A stretch of DNA of 64,000 bases from Enterobacter sp. 10-1 (GCA_002270295.1 NISF01000001.1:496001-560000); one strand, 5' to 3'. Shown: positions 17,219 through 27,499, numbered from the stretch's first letter. Translations and numbers: made by a program. The notes: generated by a model not told the origin, from the letters alone.

Positions 17219-18883
17219 TTATTTATAGGCCGACTGGTGCACGCCTACCGCGCGTCCTGACGGATCGTTCATGGTTTTGAAGGTTTCATCCCATTCGATC
17301 GCTTTAGCCGAAGAGCAGGCGACTGACGGGCCACCGGGGACACACTCCGCGGCGCTTGGCAGCGGGAACAGCTCTTCGAAGATTTCACGGTACAGATACG
17401 CCTCTTTCGACGATGGCGTGTTGTACGGGAAACGGAAGCCGGCGGTTTCCAGCTGCTGGTCGGAAATCTGTTTGGCCGCAACTTCTTTCAGCGTATCGAT
17501 CCAGCTGTAGCCGACGCCATCAGAGAACTGCTCTTTCTGACGCCACGCCACGCTTGCCGGCAGGTAGGATTCAAAGCATTCGCGCAGGATATGCTTTTCC
17601 ATTTTACCGTTGCCGCACATCTTATCCTGCGGGTTGATGCGCATCGCGACGTCGAGGAACTGCTTGTCGAGGAACGGCACGCGGGCTTCCACGCCCCACG
17701 CGGACATCGCTTTGTTCGCACGGGCGCAGTCAAACATATGCAGCGCCTGCAGCTTGCGCACGGTTTCTTCATGCAGCTCTTTGGCGTTCGGCGCTTTGTG
17801 GAAATAGAGATAGCCGCCAAAGACCTCATCAGAACCTTCGCCTGACAGCACCATCTTAATGCCCATCGCTTTGATTTTACGCGACATCAGATACATCGGG
17901 GTCGACGCGCGGATGGTGGTCACGTCGTAAGTTTCGATGTGATAGATCACGTCGCGAATGGCGTCGAGGCCTTCCTGCACGGTGAAGTGGATCTCGTGGT
18001 GGACGGTACCCAGATGGTTGGCCACTTCCTGCGCGGCTTTCAGATCCGGCGACCCTTCAAGGCCGACGGCAAATGAGTGCAGCTGCGGCCACCAGGCTTC
18101 GCTACGCTCCTGATCTTCAACGCGACGGGCGGCGAACTTTTTGGTGATTGCGGAAATGACCGAAGAGTCCAGACCGCCGGAAAGCAGCACGCCGTAAGGA
18201 ACGTCGGACATCAGGTGGCTTTTCACCGACTCTTCCAGCGCCTGACGCAGTTCGTTTTTATCGGTAACGTTGTCTTTTACCGCGTCGTAATCAAACCAGT
18301 CGCGCTGGTAGTATTCGCGGATTTCGCCATCTTTGCTCCACAGGTAGCTGCCGGCCGGGAACTCTTTAATGGTGCGGCACACCGGAACCAGCGCCTTCAT
18401 TTCTGATGCGACGTAGAAGTTACCGTGTTCGTCGTGACCCATATACAGCGGAATAATACCGATATGGTCGCGGCCGATCAGATAAGCATCCTTCTCGCTG
18501 TCGTACAGCGCGAAGGCAAACATTCCCTGCAGATCGTCGAGGAAGGCCGGACCTTTTTCCTGATACAGCGCGAGGATGACTTCGCAGTCCGAACCGGTCT
18601 GGAAGGTATAGCGGTCGCCGTATTCTGCGCGCAGCGCCTGGTGGTTATAAATTTCGCCGTTTACCGCCAGGGCGTGAGTTTTTTGTTGGTTATACAGCGG
18701 CTGAGCGCCGGCGTTAACGTCAACGATAGACAAACGTTCATGTACCAGAATGGCTTTATCGCTGGCGTAGACGCCGGACCAGTCCGGCCCGCGGTGGCGC
18801 ATCAGGCGGGAAAGCTCCAGTGCCTTTTTACGCAGTTCTACCGCGTCAGTTTTAATATCCAGTACGCCGAAAATTGAACACAT
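17219..18883 (-). CDS. asnB: Glutamine-hydrolysing asparagine synthetase B
   Basis: AsnB makes asparagine from aspartate, ATP and glutamine. The 554-residue product equals K-12. Its N-terminal class II glutaminase domain begins with the catalytic Cys2 (MCSIFGVLD) and contains RHRGPD and AVNGEIYNH. The C-terminal synthetase domain has the ATP pyrophosphatase P-loop LLSGGLDSSV near residue 230 and LSGEGSDEVFGGY. It is monocistronic, with a strong terminator. The 278-bp upstream spacer (18884-19161) is AT-rich near 19000-19100, presumably holds the promoter, and ends in the nagD terminator; I saw no clear operator there. Confidence 0.97.
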   Translation of the reverse strand: MCSIFGVLDIKTDAVELRKKALELSRLMRHRGPDWSGVYASDKAILVHERLSIVDVNAGAQPLYNQQKTHALAVNGEIYNHQALRAEYGDRYTFQTGSDCEVILALYQEKGPAFLDDLQGMFAFALYDSEKDAYLIGRDHIGIIPLYMGHDEHGNFYVASEMKALVPVCRTIKEFPAGSYLWSKDGEIREYYQRDWFDYDAVKDNVTDKNELRQALEESVKSHLMSDVPYGVLLSGGLDSSVISAITKKFAARRVEDQERSEAWWPQLHSFAVGLEGSPDLKAAQEVANHLGTVHHEIHFTVQEGLDAIRDVIYHIETYDVTTIRASTPMYLMSRKIKAMGIKMVLSGEGSDEVFGGYLYFHKAPNAKELHEETVRKLQALHMFDCARANKAMSAWGVEARVPFLDKQFLDVAMRINPQDKMCGNGKMEKHILRECFESYLPASVAWRQKEQFSDGVGYSWIDTLKEVAAKQISDQQLETAGFRFPYNTPSSKEAYLYREIFEELFPLPSAAECVPGGPSVACSSAKAIEWDETFKTMNDPSGRAVGVHQSAYK

Positions 18884-19132
18884 AGCCTTCTCCGTTACCC
18901 TGTCGTATTTGATGTTGTGCAGACGTCGTCTTGTTGCGAGGTCTTAGTGCGTGCTTAAGAAAATGCCGCAAAGGAGAGGGCGGTGCAAGGGATTTACGGG
19001 GCTAACAGGAAAAAACGCAATTGTGATTGTTGAATATTAAAAAAAGAGCATGTTTTGAGCGGCTTTATTGATGGATGTTCAAAAATAAGCTGATTTTATT
19101 AGATGAGGGTTTTTAATTGCCGGTGATAAATG

Positions 19133-19158
19133 AAAAACCACGTCCTGGGACGTGGTTT
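19133..19158 (-). terminator. Terminator of the nagBACD operon
   Basis: AAACCACGTCC (19135-19145) pairs with GGACGTGGTTT (19148-19158) across a two-base loop; the minus strand continues TTTTTCATTTAT. It lies just past the nagD stop. Confidence 0.85.
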
Positions 19159-19161
19159 GGC

Positions 19162-19914
19162 TTAGAAAATATCAATTTCGGCGACCGACGGATAGATCCA
19201 CGACGGCCGGAACGGCAGGCTGTCGATATCGTCGAGCGTCGAGACGCCGGACAGCACGAGGATCGTTTCCAGTCCGGCCTGGAAGCCTGCCAGAATATCG
19301 GTACGCAGGTTATCGCCGACAATCACGGTTTGCTCGGAGTGCGCCTGCATCTTGTTCAGCGCGGAGCGGATAATCCACGGGCTCGGCTTGCCGACGTAAA
19401 ACGGCTTGCGGCCGGAGATCTTCTCAATGCCCGCGCACAGCGCGCCGCAGGCCGGGTAGAAGCCGCGGCCGTGGGTGTCCGGATTGGTGGCAATAAAGCG
19501 CGCGCCGTTTGCCACAAAGAAGGCCGCTTTGTGCATCATCTCCCAGTTGAAGGAGCGGGTCTCGCCGACGATGACAAAATCCGGGTTGACGTCGGTGATG
19601 GTGAAGCCAGCCTTATAAAGCTCGTGGATCAGCGCGCCTTCACCCACAACGTAGGCTTTTTTGCCTTCCTGACGGCGCAGAAAGTCGGCGGTCGCCATAG
19701 CTGAGGTATAAAAGGCGCTATCCGGGACTTCAATGCCCGCCGTGGCGAAGCGGTTTGCCAGATCCTGGCCGGTCTGGGACGGATAGTTGGTCAACATCAC
19801 CAGCGGCATATCTTTTTCGAGAATGCGTTTGATAAATTCAGCAGCGCCCGGTACGGCCACATTGTCGTGCATCAGCACGCCGTCAATATCACAAATTACG
19901 TTTTGAATGGTCAT
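19162..19914 (-). CDS. nagD: HAD-family UMP/ribonucleotide phosphatase NagD (UmpH)
   Basis: NagD is a HAD-superfamily 5'-nucleotidase acting best on UMP. The 250-residue product has motif I DIDGVLMHD near residue 10 (nucleophile and general-acid Asp), the motif II Thr in MLTNYPSQTG, the Lys in VGKPSPW and motif IV VGDNLRTDI. It is the last gene of nagBACD, 51 bases after nagC. Its role in GlcNAc catabolism is unclear; it is co-regulated through operon position. Confidence 0.96.
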   Translation of the reverse strand: MTIQNVICDIDGVLMHDNVAVPGAAEFIKRILEKDMPLVMLTNYPSQTGQDLANRFATAGIEVPDSAFYTSAMATADFLRRQEGKKAYVVGEGALIHELYKAGFTITDVNPDFVIVGETRSFNWEMMHKAAFFVANGARFIATNPDTHGRGFYPACGALCAGIEKISGRKPFYVGKPSPWIIRSALNKMQAHSEQTVIVGDNLRTDILAGFQAGLETILVLSGVSTLDDIDSLPFRPSWIYPSVAEIDIF

Positions 19915-19965
19915 GGACAGTCCGACATCGTTGAAGAAAAGCAGAAATTCGTGAACCAGAATACG

Positions 19966-21186
19966 CTAACTTTCCAGCAAACGCTGGAGCAGGATCCCGT
20001 TGAGCATCGCGCGTTTCACCAGCGCAAAGGCGCCGATCGCCGAACGATGGTCGAGCGTGGAACGCACCACCGGCAGATTTTTACGAAACGCTTTTAGCGC
20101 CTGGGCGTTAATACAGCCTTCGATGGCCGGCAGCAAAACCTTTTCGGCTTCGATGATTTCACCGGCGATCACCACTTTCTGCGGGTTGAACAGGTTAATG
20201 GCGATGGCGATGGTTTTCCCCAGGTGGCGACCGACGTGTTCGATAACCTCGCAGGCCAGCGTATCGCCCTTATTGGCGGCTTTGCAGATGGCTTTTATAT
20301 TGCACTCATCGACGCTAAGGCGACTCTGATAGCCCTGTTCCAGCAGGTGGCGCACCCGCTGTTCGATGGCCGCATTCGCGGCAACGGTCTCCAGGCAGCC
20401 GAAGTTGCCGCAGTGGCAGCGTTCGCCGAGCGGGTCGACCTGGATATGGCCGATCTCGCCCACGTTACCGTTGCGGCCGATAAAAATGCGTCCGTTGGAG
20501 ATGATTCCTGCCCCGGTGCCGCGGTGGACGCGCACCAGAATAGAGTCCTCGCAGTCCTGACTTGCCCCAAAGTAGTGCTCAGCCAGCGCCAGGCTGCGGA
20601 TATCATGGCCGACAAAACAGGTGACTTTAAAGCGTTTTTCCAGCGCCTCTACCAGACCCCAGTTCTCTACCTGAATGTGCGGCATGTAGCGGATGACGCC
20701 GCTTTCCGGATCGACAAGGCCGGGTAAAATCACCGAGATAGCGATGAGTTCGCGGATCTTGCGCTGGCAGCGTTCGCTAAAGGCGGCGATGATGTTCAGC
20801 AGCGCGTGTTCGAGGGTTTCCTGGGTGCGTTCCGGCAGCGGGAAGTGCTCCTCTTCCAGCGTCTTGCTGCTTAAATCGTACAGGGTCAGCGTGGCGTCGT
20901 AGCGGCCGAGGCGTATGCCGATGGCCTGGAAGCTGCGGGTCTCCGCAATGATGGAGATGGCGCGGCGGCCTCCGGTGGAGGCCTGCTGATCGACTTCTTT
21001 GATCAGCCCGCGTTCAATCAGTTGACGCGTGATTTTAGTCACGCTGGCAGGGGCAAGCTGGCTTTGTTCCGCGATCTGAATGCGCGAGATAGGGCCATGC
21101 TGGTCAATCAGGCGGTATACGGCCGCGCTGTTCAGCTGTTTTACGAGATCAACGTTACCAATTTGAGCATGTCCGCCTGCTGTCAT
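19966..21186 (-). CDS. nagC: N-acetylglucosamine repressor NagC
   Basis: NagC is the ROK-family repressor of GlcNAc and chitosugar genes, induced by GlcNAc-6-phosphate. The 406-residue product equals K-12. An N-terminal winged helix-turn-helix (about residues 15-70, ISRIQIAEQSQLAPASVTKI) precedes the ROK sugar-binding domain with VHRGTGAGII, GNVGEIGHIQVD and the zinc motif CHCGNFGCLE. It follows nagA by 8 bases, so it is auto-controlled through the nagB promoter. Its probable operators in this window lie at 23381-23404, 23477-23499, 27477-27499 and 27702-27724. Confidence 0.97.
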   Translation of the reverse strand: MTAGGHAQIGNVDLVKQLNSAAVYRLIDQHGPISRIQIAEQSQLAPASVTKITRQLIERGLIKEVDQQASTGGRRAISIIAETRSFQAIGIRLGRYDATLTLYDLSSKTLEEEHFPLPERTQETLEHALLNIIAAFSERCQRKIRELIAISVILPGLVDPESGVIRYMPHIQVENWGLVEALEKRFKVTCFVGHDIRSLALAEHYFGASQDCEDSILVRVHRGTGAGIISNGRIFIGRNGNVGEIGHIQVDPLGERCHCGNFGCLETVAANAAIEQRVRHLLEQGYQSRLSVDECNIKAICKAANKGDTLACEVIEHVGRHLGKTIAIAINLFNPQKVVIAGEIIEAEKVLLPAIEGCINAQALKAFRKNLPVVRSTLDHRSAIGAFALVKRAMLNGILLQRLLES

Positions 21187-21194
21187 ACTTTTAC

Positions 21195-22343
21195 TTACTC
21201 AGTGACGACCTCGTTACCATTAACGATGGTCTTGATGATTTTATAGTCGCGGGTAAAGGCGGTCAGGTTAGCGACCATTCCCGGCGCAATGCTGCCGAGC
21301 TGCTTTTCCACGCCAATGGCACGCGCAGGGTAGAGGGTTGCCATCCGCAACACTTCTTCCAGCGCGATACCGCAATGTTCAACGAGATTACGCACGCCTT
21401 CAATCATGGTCAGCGAAGAACCACTGAGGGTACCGTTTTCATCTACGCACAGTCCGTTACGGTAGTATATTGTTTTACCAGCAAAAATGAACTGCTCAAT
21501 ATTGGCACCCGCCGGCGCGGTCGCATCGGTTACGAGGCACAGCTTGTCGCCCTTCAGGCGCTTCGCATTGCGTACGTTAGCATAATCAACGTGCATACCG
21601 TCGACGATAATACCGCAGTAAACGTCCGGCTCGTCAAAAATAGCGCCCGCCAGGCCCGGCTCGCGTCCGGTAATATACGGCATGGCGTTATACAGATGGG
21701 TCGCAAAAGTGATGCCCGCGCGGAAACCGATTTTGGCTTCCTTAAGGGTGGCGTTGGAGTGCCCTGCGGAGACGACAATCCCGGCGTTGACCAGCTGGCG
21801 AATCACTTCTGGCCCGACGCGCTCCGGAGCAAGGGTCACCTTGGTGATGACATCGGCATTTTCGCACAGGAAGTCCACCAGCGCGGCGTCCGGTTTACGC
21901 ACGTAGTCCGGGTTGTGAGTCCCTTTTTTTACGATGTTCAGCCACGGGCCTTCAAGGTGCAGGCCCAGCGCCTGGTTAGGATATTTTTGTAGGTACTCGC
22001 GCATGACGCGCACGCCTTGTTTCATCAGATCGTCGCTGGAGGTAATCAGCGTTGGCAGATAGCTGGTGCAGCCGGATCGTTCGTTGGCCTTCTGCATGAT
22101 TTCCAGCGTTTCGACGGTCACCGCATCCGGGCTGTCGTTAAACTGCACGCCGCCGCAGCCGTTCAGCTGGACGTCGATAAAACCGGGGGCGAGAATGGCG
22201 CCATTGACCGAGCGTTGCTCAATCTCGGACGGTAAATCAGCCAAGGAACAGATTCGTTCGATAAGGCCATCAGCGATAACTATCGCATGGTCATCCAGAA
22301 TTTCATGACCGGTATAGATCCGGCCTTGGGTTAATGCATACAT
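21195..22343 (-). CDS. nagA: N-acetylglucosamine-6-phosphate deacetylase NagA
   Basis: NagA removes acetate from GlcNAc-6-phosphate to give glucosamine-6-phosphate for NagB. The 382-residue product equals K-12. It is an amidohydrolase with the metal or substrate motifs LHLEGPW near residue 130, [16 protein letters not shown] and the catalytic Asp in [10 protein letters not shown]. It follows nagB by 142 bases, a spacer that contains a terminator-like hairpin. Confidence 0.97.
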   Translation of the reverse strand: MYALTQGRIYTGHEILDDHAIVIADGLIERICSLADLPSEIEQRSVNGAILAPGFIDVQLNGCGGVQFNDSPDAVTVETLEIMQKANERSGCTSYLPTLITSSDDLMKQGVRVMREYLQKYPNQALGLHLEGPWLNIVKKGTHNPDYVRKPDAALVDFLCENADVITKVTLAPERVGPEVIRQLVNAGIVVSAGHSNATLKEAKIGFRAGITFATHLYNAMPYITGREPGLAGAIFDEPDVYCGIIVDGMHVDYANVRNAKRLKGDKLCLVTDATAPAGANIEQFIFAGKTIYYRNGLCVDENGTLSGSSLTMIEGVRNLVEHCGIALEEVLRMATLYPARAIGVEKQLGSIAPGMVANLTAFTRDYKIIKTIVNGNEVVTE

Positions 22344-22435
22344 ACGACCCCCGGTTTACGCACGCTATCCTTCAAGCCAGCCTCTTTAGCAGACCGTTAA
22401 TTGACCGTTTTACTGCCGCCTGAATGATTTTGTGC

Positions 22436-22481
22436 ATCAGAAAAAAAGAAATGTCCCGCGGGGGTAGCCGCAGGACGGGAC
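22436..22481 (-). terminator. Terminator-like hairpin between nagB and nagA
   Basis: On the minus strand GTCCCG (22476-22481) pairs with CGGGAC (22453-22458) around a GC-rich interior, followed by ATTTCTTTTTTT (from 22452 downward). It begins five bases past the nagB stop and lies within the operon, so it may lower nagACD expression relative to nagB. Confidence 0.5.
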
Positions 22482-22485
22482 CAGA

Positions 22486-23286
22486 TTACAGCCCTTTGAC
22501 GTTTTCGGCTTCTAATTCGTTGAAGTATTTCAGCGTCTTCACTTTCAGTTCCATGGTGGACGGCTCGTCGCAAACGATCACTGCTTTCGGGTGCAGCTGC
22601 AGACAGGTAATGGTCCACATGTGGTTGACGTTGCCTTCTACCGCCGCCTGCAGCGCCAGCGCTTTCTGATGGCCCAGCACCAGAATCATCACTTCTTCGG
22701 CATCCAGCAGGGTACCAACGCCAACGGTCAGCGCATATTTCGGTACCAGGTCAACGTCGCCGTCGAAGAAGCGGGAGTTTGCCACGCGGGTGTCATGGGT
22801 CAGGGTTTTAATACGGGTACGGGAAGCCAGAGAAGAAGCCGGCTCGTTGAACGCGATGTGACCATCGTTACCTACGCCCCCCATAAACAGATTAATTTTG
22901 CCGTAGGAGCGGATTTTTTCTTCATAGCGACGACATTCTGCATCGATGTCTGGCGCATTACCGTTGAGCAGGTTAATGTTTTCTGCCTGAATATCAACGT
23001 GATCAAAGAAGTTGCGGTGCATAAAGCTATGATAGCTTTCCGGGTGCTCCTTCGGCAGGCCAACGTACTCATCCATGTTGAAAGTAACAACGTGTTCGAA
23101 GCTGACCTGGCCCGCTTTGTGCATCTCAACCAGAGCTTTGTAGGCGGTAAGAGGTGTACCACCGGTAGGCAGACCCAGTACAAACGGACGGTCCGCAGTC
23201 GGTTTGAACGCATTAATGCGGTTAACGATGTGGCGAGCAGCCCATTTGCCTACTTGTTCAGCTGTTACCAGGGGAATCAGTCTCAT
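22486..23286 (-). CDS. nagB: Glucosamine-6-phosphate deaminase NagB
   Basis: NagB converts glucosamine-6-phosphate to fructose-6-phosphate and ammonia. The 266-residue product equals K-12 and contains [10 protein letters not shown] (phosphate loop), NMDEYVGLP with the catalytic Asp near residue 72, and [13 protein letters not shown] with the active-site Asp and His. It heads nagBACD, divergent from nagE across a 312-bp regulatory region. Confidence 0.97.
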   Translation of the reverse strand: MRLIPLVTAEQVGKWAARHIVNRINAFKPTADRPFVLGLPTGGTPLTAYKALVEMHKAGQVSFEHVVTFNMDEYVGLPKEHPESYHSFMHRNFFDHVDIQAENINLLNGNAPDIDAECRRYEEKIRSYGKINLFMGGVGNDGHIAFNEPASSLASRTRIKTLTHDTRVANSRFFDGDVDLVPKYALTVGVGTLLDAEEVMILVLGHQKALALQAAVEGNVNHMWTITCLQLHPKAVIVCDEPSTMELKVKTLKYFNELEAENVKGL

Positions 23287-23380
23287 TCTTCACCTCTATA
23301 GTTAAATTATAACCTGGCGGATTGGCGCCAGTACTCTATGAAGAGTATTGCAGTAACTACGCCGACCGGGTCAATCCGTG

Positions 23381-23404
23381 TTGATTTTTTGAATGATAAA
23401 ATAA
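23381..23404. promoter_or_regulatory. Probable NagC operator near nagB
   Basis: The minus-strand sequence TTATTTTATCATTCAAAAAA, then TCAA, has the AT-rich arms of a NagC site. Its centre is about 95 bp from the nagE operator centre, a spacing suited to the NagC repression loop known for nagE-nagB in E. coli. Confidence 0.6.
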
Positions 23405-23449
23405 GTTTTCGTTGTTAGCCAGTCCAGGGGAGGGGTTAATACGATATTT

Positions 23450-23465
23450 GGTGATTATAGTCACA
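23450..23465. promoter_or_regulatory. Candidate CRP site in the nagB-nagE region
   Basis: GGTGA-TTATAG-TCACA matches the CRP consensus TGTGA-N6-TCACA at 9 of 10 bases. It lies between the two probable NagC operators, where CRP is known to act on the divergent nag promoters. Confidence 0.65.
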
Positions 23466-23476
23466 AAAAATACGCG

Positions 23477-23499
23477 TTTAATTTGCGATACGAATTAAA
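23477..23499. promoter_or_regulatory. Probable NagC operator near nagE
   Basis: TTTAATT (23477-23483) and AATTAAA (23493-23499) are perfect inverted arms around TGCGATACG. The core GCGATACGAATTAA is nearly identical to the operator upstream of chiP at 27477. Confidence 0.75.
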
Positions 23500-23598
23500 T
23501 TTTCACACACTTTGCGGGTAAGTTAAAAAACTGACCTTTTTACACAATAAAAAAATGGCTTTGAGTGAGCCTCATCGGGGTCTCATAGGGGGAATAAG

Positions 23599-25551
23599 AT
23601 GAATATTTTAGGTTTCTTTCAGCGGCTCGGTAGGGCGTTACAGCTCCCTATCGCGGTGCTGCCCGTCGCGGCGCTGCTGCTGCGATTCGGTCAACCCGAT
23701 CTGCTTAACGTGGCGTTCATCGCGCAGGCAGGCGGGGCGATCTTTGATAACCTGGCGCTGATTTTTGCGATCGGCGTGGCGTCCAGCTGGTCTAAAGACA
23801 GCGCCGGCGCCGCGGCATTGGCCGGTGCGGTAGGTTATTTCGTATTAACAAAAGCAATGGTCACCATCAACCCTGAAATCAACATGGGCGTGCTGGCGGG
23901 TATCATTACCGGTCTGGTCGGCGGTGCCGTTTATAACCGCTGGGCTGGCATTAAGCTGCCTGATTTCCTGAGCTTCTTCGGTGGGAAACGTTTTGTTCCT
24001 ATCGCTACCGGCTTCTTCTGCCTGGTGCTGGCGGCCATCTTTGGCTACGTCTGGCCTCCGGTACAGCACGCTATTCACGCCGGCGGCGAGTGGATCGTGG
24101 CTGAGGGCGCGGTGGGTTCCGGTATCTTCGGTTTCATCAACCGTCTGCTGATCCCAACCGGTCTGCATCAGGTGCTGAATACCATTGCCTGGTTCCAGAT
24201 TGGTGAGTTCACCAACGCGGCAGGCGCGGTGTTCCACGGCGACATCAACCGCTTCTACGCCGGCGACGGCACCGCGGGGATGTTCATGTCCGGCTTCTTC
24301 CCGATCATGATGTTCGGTCTGCCGGGTGCGGCGCTGGCGATGTACTTCGCTGCGCCGAAAGAGCGTCGTCCGATGGTTGGCGGTATGCTGCTGTCGGTCG
24401 CTATCACCGCGTTCCTGACCGGTGTGACCGAGCCGCTGGAATTCCTGTTCATGTTCCTGGCTCCGCTCCTGTACCTCCTGCACGCCATCCTGACCGGCAT
24501 CAGCCTGTTTGTGGCAACGTCGCTGGGTATCCACGCGGGCTTCTCCTTCTCCGCAGGGGCCATTGACTATGTTCTGATGTACAGCCTGCCGGCAGCCAGC
24601 AAAAACGTCTGGATGCTGATTGTCATGGGCGTGGTGTTCTTCTTCATCTACTTCCTGCTGTTCAGCGCGGTTATCCGCATGTTCAACCTGAAAACGCCGG
24701 GTCGTGAAGATAAAACTGACGACGTGGTGACTTCGGAAGCCAACAGCAACACCGAGGAAGGTTTGACTCAGCTGGCTACGCAGTACATTGCGGCCGTCGG
24801 CGGGACTGACAACCTGAAGGCGATTGATGCCTGTATTACCCGTCTGCGTCTGAGCGTTGTGGATTCCGCGCGCGTTAACGATGCAGCCTGTAAACGCCTC
24901 GGCGCTTCCGGCGTGGTTAAACTGAACAAACAAACCATCCAGGTTATCGTCGGTGCGAAAGCAGAGTCCGTCGGTGATGAGATGAAAAAAGTGGTAGCAC
25001 GTGGCCCGGTAGCCGCTACTGCCGCCGCAACCGACAGCGCGCCTGTCGCCGCCGCGGCTGCGAAACCGCAGGCTGTGGCTAACGCGAAAACTATCGCCGC
25101 GCTGGTTTCACCCGTTACCGGTGATATCGTGGCGCTGGAGCAGGTCCCGGACGAAGCGTTCGCCAGCAAGGCCGTCGGTGACGGCGTGGCGGTGAAACCG
25201 ACCGATAAGATCGTTGTCTCCCCGGCTGCGGGTACCATCGTTAAGATCTTCAATACCAACCACGCGTTCTGTCTGGAAACGGAAAACGGTGCGGAAATCG
25301 TCGTCCATATGGGTATTGATACCGTCGCGCTGAACGGCCAGGGCTTCAAACGCCTGGTGGAAGAGGGCGCGGAAGTGAAGGCCGGTCAGCCGATTCTGGA
25401 AATGGATCTGGACTTCCTTAACGCGAACGCCCGTTCGATGATTAGCCCGGTAGTCTGCAGCAACAGCGATGATTACAGCGCGCTGGTGATTCTGGCGACC
25501 GGTAAAGTTATCGCCGGCCAGACGCCGCTGTATGAGATTAAAGGCAAGTAA
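23599..25551 (+). CDS. nagE: N-acetylglucosamine-specific PTS enzyme IICBA (NagE)
   Basis: NagE imports and phosphorylates GlcNAc. The 650-residue product is a fused permease: a membrane IIC domain (about residues 1-370), a IIB domain with the phosphorylated Cys in KAIDACITRLRLSV near residue 410, an Ala-rich linker (AAAATDSAPVAAAAA region), and a C-terminal IIA domain with the phosphorylated His in AEIVVHMGIDTVALNG. It is divergent from nagB and followed by a strong terminator. Confidence 0.97.
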   Translation: MNILGFFQRLGRALQLPIAVLPVAALLLRFGQPDLLNVAFIAQAGGAIFDNLALIFAIGVASSWSKDSAGAAALAGAVGYFVLTKAMVTINPEINMGVLAGIITGLVGGAVYNRWAGIKLPDFLSFFGGKRFVPIATGFFCLVLAAIFGYVWPPVQHAIHAGGEWIVAEGAVGSGIFGFINRLLIPTGLHQVLNTIAWFQIGEFTNAAGAVFHGDINRFYAGDGTAGMFMSGFFPIMMFGLPGAALAMYFAAPKERRPMVGGMLLSVAITAFLTGVTEPLEFLFMFLAPLLYLLHAILTGISLFVATSLGIHAGFSFSAGAIDYVLMYSLPAASKNVWMLIVMGVVFFFIYFLLFSAVIRMFNLKTPGREDKTDDVVTSEANSNTEEGLTQLATQYIAAVGGTDNLKAIDACITRLRLSVVDSARVNDAACKRLGASGVVKLNKQTIQVIVGAKAESVGDEMKKVVARGPVAATAAATDSAPVAAAAAKPQAVANAKTIAALVSPVTGDIVALEQVPDEAFASKAVGDGVAVKPTDKIVVSPAAGTIVKIFNTNHAFCLETENGAEIVVHMGIDTVALNGQGFKRLVEEGAEVKAGQPILEMDLDFLNANARSMISPVVCSNSDDYSALVILATGKVIAGQTPLYEIKGK

Positions 25552-25577
25552 GGCTCCTGAGTAGAGTTTATGCCTGT

Positions 25578-25609
25578 GCGGCGGGGGGAAACTTCCGCCG
25601 CTTTTTTTT
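25578..25609 (+). terminator. Terminator of nagE
   Basis: A 10-bp stem (25578-25587 with 25592-25601, two G-U pairs) is followed by eight T residues (25602-25609). Confidence 0.88.
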
Positions 25610-25729
25610 GCAGCAAATGACCCCATAATCTCCTTCAGATACGTATTTTCAGTAACTAATAGTTGTCTCCACGTCCTGCTTGTAAGATCATGTCCCGTTA
25701 TACGTTGTTTACGCTTTGAGGAACCCACG

Positions 25730-27397
25730 ATGAGTGAGGCAGAAGCCCGCCCAACTAACTTTATTCGTCAGATCATTGATGAAGATCTGGCTACTGGTAA
25801 GCACACCACCGTTCATACGCGCTTCCCGCCGGAGCCGAACGGTTATCTGCACATTGGCCACGCGAAATCGATTTGCCTGAACTTCGGCATTGCTCAGGAT
25901 TATCAAGGCCAATGCAACCTGCGCTTCGATGACACCAACCCGGTGAAGGAAGATATCGAATACGTTGAGTCGATTAAAAACGACGTGCAGTGGTTAGGTT
26001 TCCACTGGTCCGGGAAAGTTTGCTACTCGTCTGATTATTTCGACCAGCTGCACAGCTACGCCGTTGAACTGATTAATAAAGGCCTGGCATACGTTGACGA
26101 ACTGTCGGCGGAAGAAATTCGCGAATACCGCGGTTCGCTGAAAGCGCCGGGCAAAAACAGCCCGTACCGCGATCGCAGCGTAGAAGAGAACCTGGCGCTG
26201 TTTGAAAAAATGCGCGCCGGTGGTTTTGCGGAAGGTAAAGCCTGCCTGCGTGCGAAAATCGATATGGCCTCGCCGTTTATCGTTATGCGCGACCCGGTGC
26301 TGTACCGCATTAAATTCGCCGATCACCATCAGACCGGCAGCAAGTGGTGCATCTACCCGATGTACGACTTTACCCACTGCATCAGCGATGCGCTGGAAGG
26401 CATCACGCACTCTCTGTGTACGCTGGAGTTCCAGGACAACCGTCGCCTGTACGATTGGGTGCTGGATAACATCAGCATCCCGGTTCACCCGCGCCAGTAC
26501 GAATTCTCGCGCCTGAATCTCGAATATACCGTGATGTCCAAGCGCAAGCTGAACCAGCTGGTGACCGAGAAGCATGTGGAGGGCTGGGACGATCCGCGTA
26601 TGCCGACCATTTCCGGCCTGCGTCGTCGCGGCTATACCGCCGAATCGATTCGCGAGTTCTGTAAGCGCATCGGCGTGACCAAACAGGACAACACCATTGA
26701 AATGGCGTCGCTGGAGTCCTGCATTCGCGAAGATCTTAACGAAAACGCCCCGCGCGCAATGGCCGTTATCGATCCGGTAAAACTGGTTATCGAAAACTAT
26801 CCGCAGGGCGGCAGTGAAAATGTGACCATGCCGAACCACCCGAGCAAGCCGGAGATGGGCAGCCGCGACGTGCCGTTCAGCGGTGAGATCTGGATCGATC
26901 GCGCTGACTTCCGTGAGGAAGCCAACAAGCAGTACAAGCGTCTGGTGCTGGGCAAAGAGGTTCGCCTGCGCAATGCCTACGTGATCAAAGCCGAGCGCGT
27001 AGAGAAGGATGCAGAGGGCAATATCACCACTATCTTCTGCACCTATGATGCCGATACGCTGAGCAAAGATCCGGCGGACGGCCGCAAGGTGAAGGGCGTT
27101 ATCCACTGGGTGAGCGCGGCGCACGCGCTGCCGGTAGAAATTCGCCTGTACGACCGTCTGTTCAGCGTGCCGAATCCGGGCGCAGAAGAGGACTTCCTTG
27201 CCGTAATGAACCCTGAATCGCTGGTTATCAAGCACGGCTTCGCCGAGCCGAGCCTGGCGCAGGCGCAGGCCGGTAAGGCCCTGCAGTTCGAGCGTGAAGG
27301 CTACTTCTGCCTCGACAGCCGCTATGCAAGCGCCGACCGTCTGGTGTTCAACCGCACCGTTGGCCTGCGTGATACCTGGGCGAAGATCGGCGCATAA
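25730..27397 (+). CDS. glnS: Glutaminyl-tRNA synthetase GlnS
   Basis: GlnS charges tRNA-Gln. The 555-residue product is one residue longer than K-12. Class I motifs are visible: HIGH within [15 protein letters not shown] near residue 40, and the KMSKS equivalent VMSKRKL near residue 270. The rest of the catalytic core and the C-terminal anticodon-binding beta-barrels align throughout. It is monocistronic, with a terminator at 27421-27449. Four of its cognate tRNA genes lie 9 kb upstream. Confidence 0.98.
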   Translation: MSEAEARPTNFIRQIIDEDLATGKHTTVHTRFPPEPNGYLHIGHAKSICLNFGIAQDYQGQCNLRFDDTNPVKEDIEYVESIKNDVQWLGFHWSGKVCYSSDYFDQLHSYAVELINKGLAYVDELSAEEIREYRGSLKAPGKNSPYRDRSVEENLALFEKMRAGGFAEGKACLRAKIDMASPFIVMRDPVLYRIKFADHHQTGSKWCIYPMYDFTHCISDALEGITHSLCTLEFQDNRRLYDWVLDNISIPVHPRQYEFSRLNLEYTVMSKRKLNQLVTEKHVEGWDDPRMPTISGLRRRGYTAESIREFCKRIGVTKQDNTIEMASLESCIREDLNENAPRAMAVIDPVKLVIENYPQGGSENVTMPNHPSKPEMGSRDVPFSGEIWIDRADFREEANKQYKRLVLGKEVRLRNAYVIKAERVEKDAEGNITTIFCTYDADTLSKDPADGRKVKGVIHWVSAAHALPVEIRLYDRLFSVPNPGAEEDFLAVMNPESLVIKHGFAEPSLAQAQAGKALQFEREGYFCLDSRYASADRLVFNRTVGLRDTWAKIGA

Positions 27398-27420
27398 ACC
27401 CGCGTCTCCGCATCGTCATC

Positions 27421-27449
27421 AAAAACGCCGCATCGCGCGGCGTTTTTTT
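27421..27449 (+). terminator. Terminator of glnS
   Basis: AAAAACGCCGC and GCGGCGTTTTTTT form a stem with a five-base loop and a T-tract, 23 bases past the glnS stop. Confidence 0.88.
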
Positions 27450-27476
27450 ATTTCCGCATTTAGCTGACTCATTTGG

Positions 27477-27499
27477 TTATTTTCGCGATGCGAATTAAT
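27477..27499. promoter_or_regulatory. Probable distal NagC operator of chiP
   Basis: TTATTTTCGCGATGCGAATT, then AAT, shares GCGAT-CGAATTAA with the nagE operator. It lies about 340 bp upstream of the chiP start and 225 bp centre-to-centre from a second site. Confidence 0.7.

Noticed and set aside
25994-27235. 413-codon open frame opposite glnS
   Set aside because: Antisense shadow of a conserved synthetase; no start signals.
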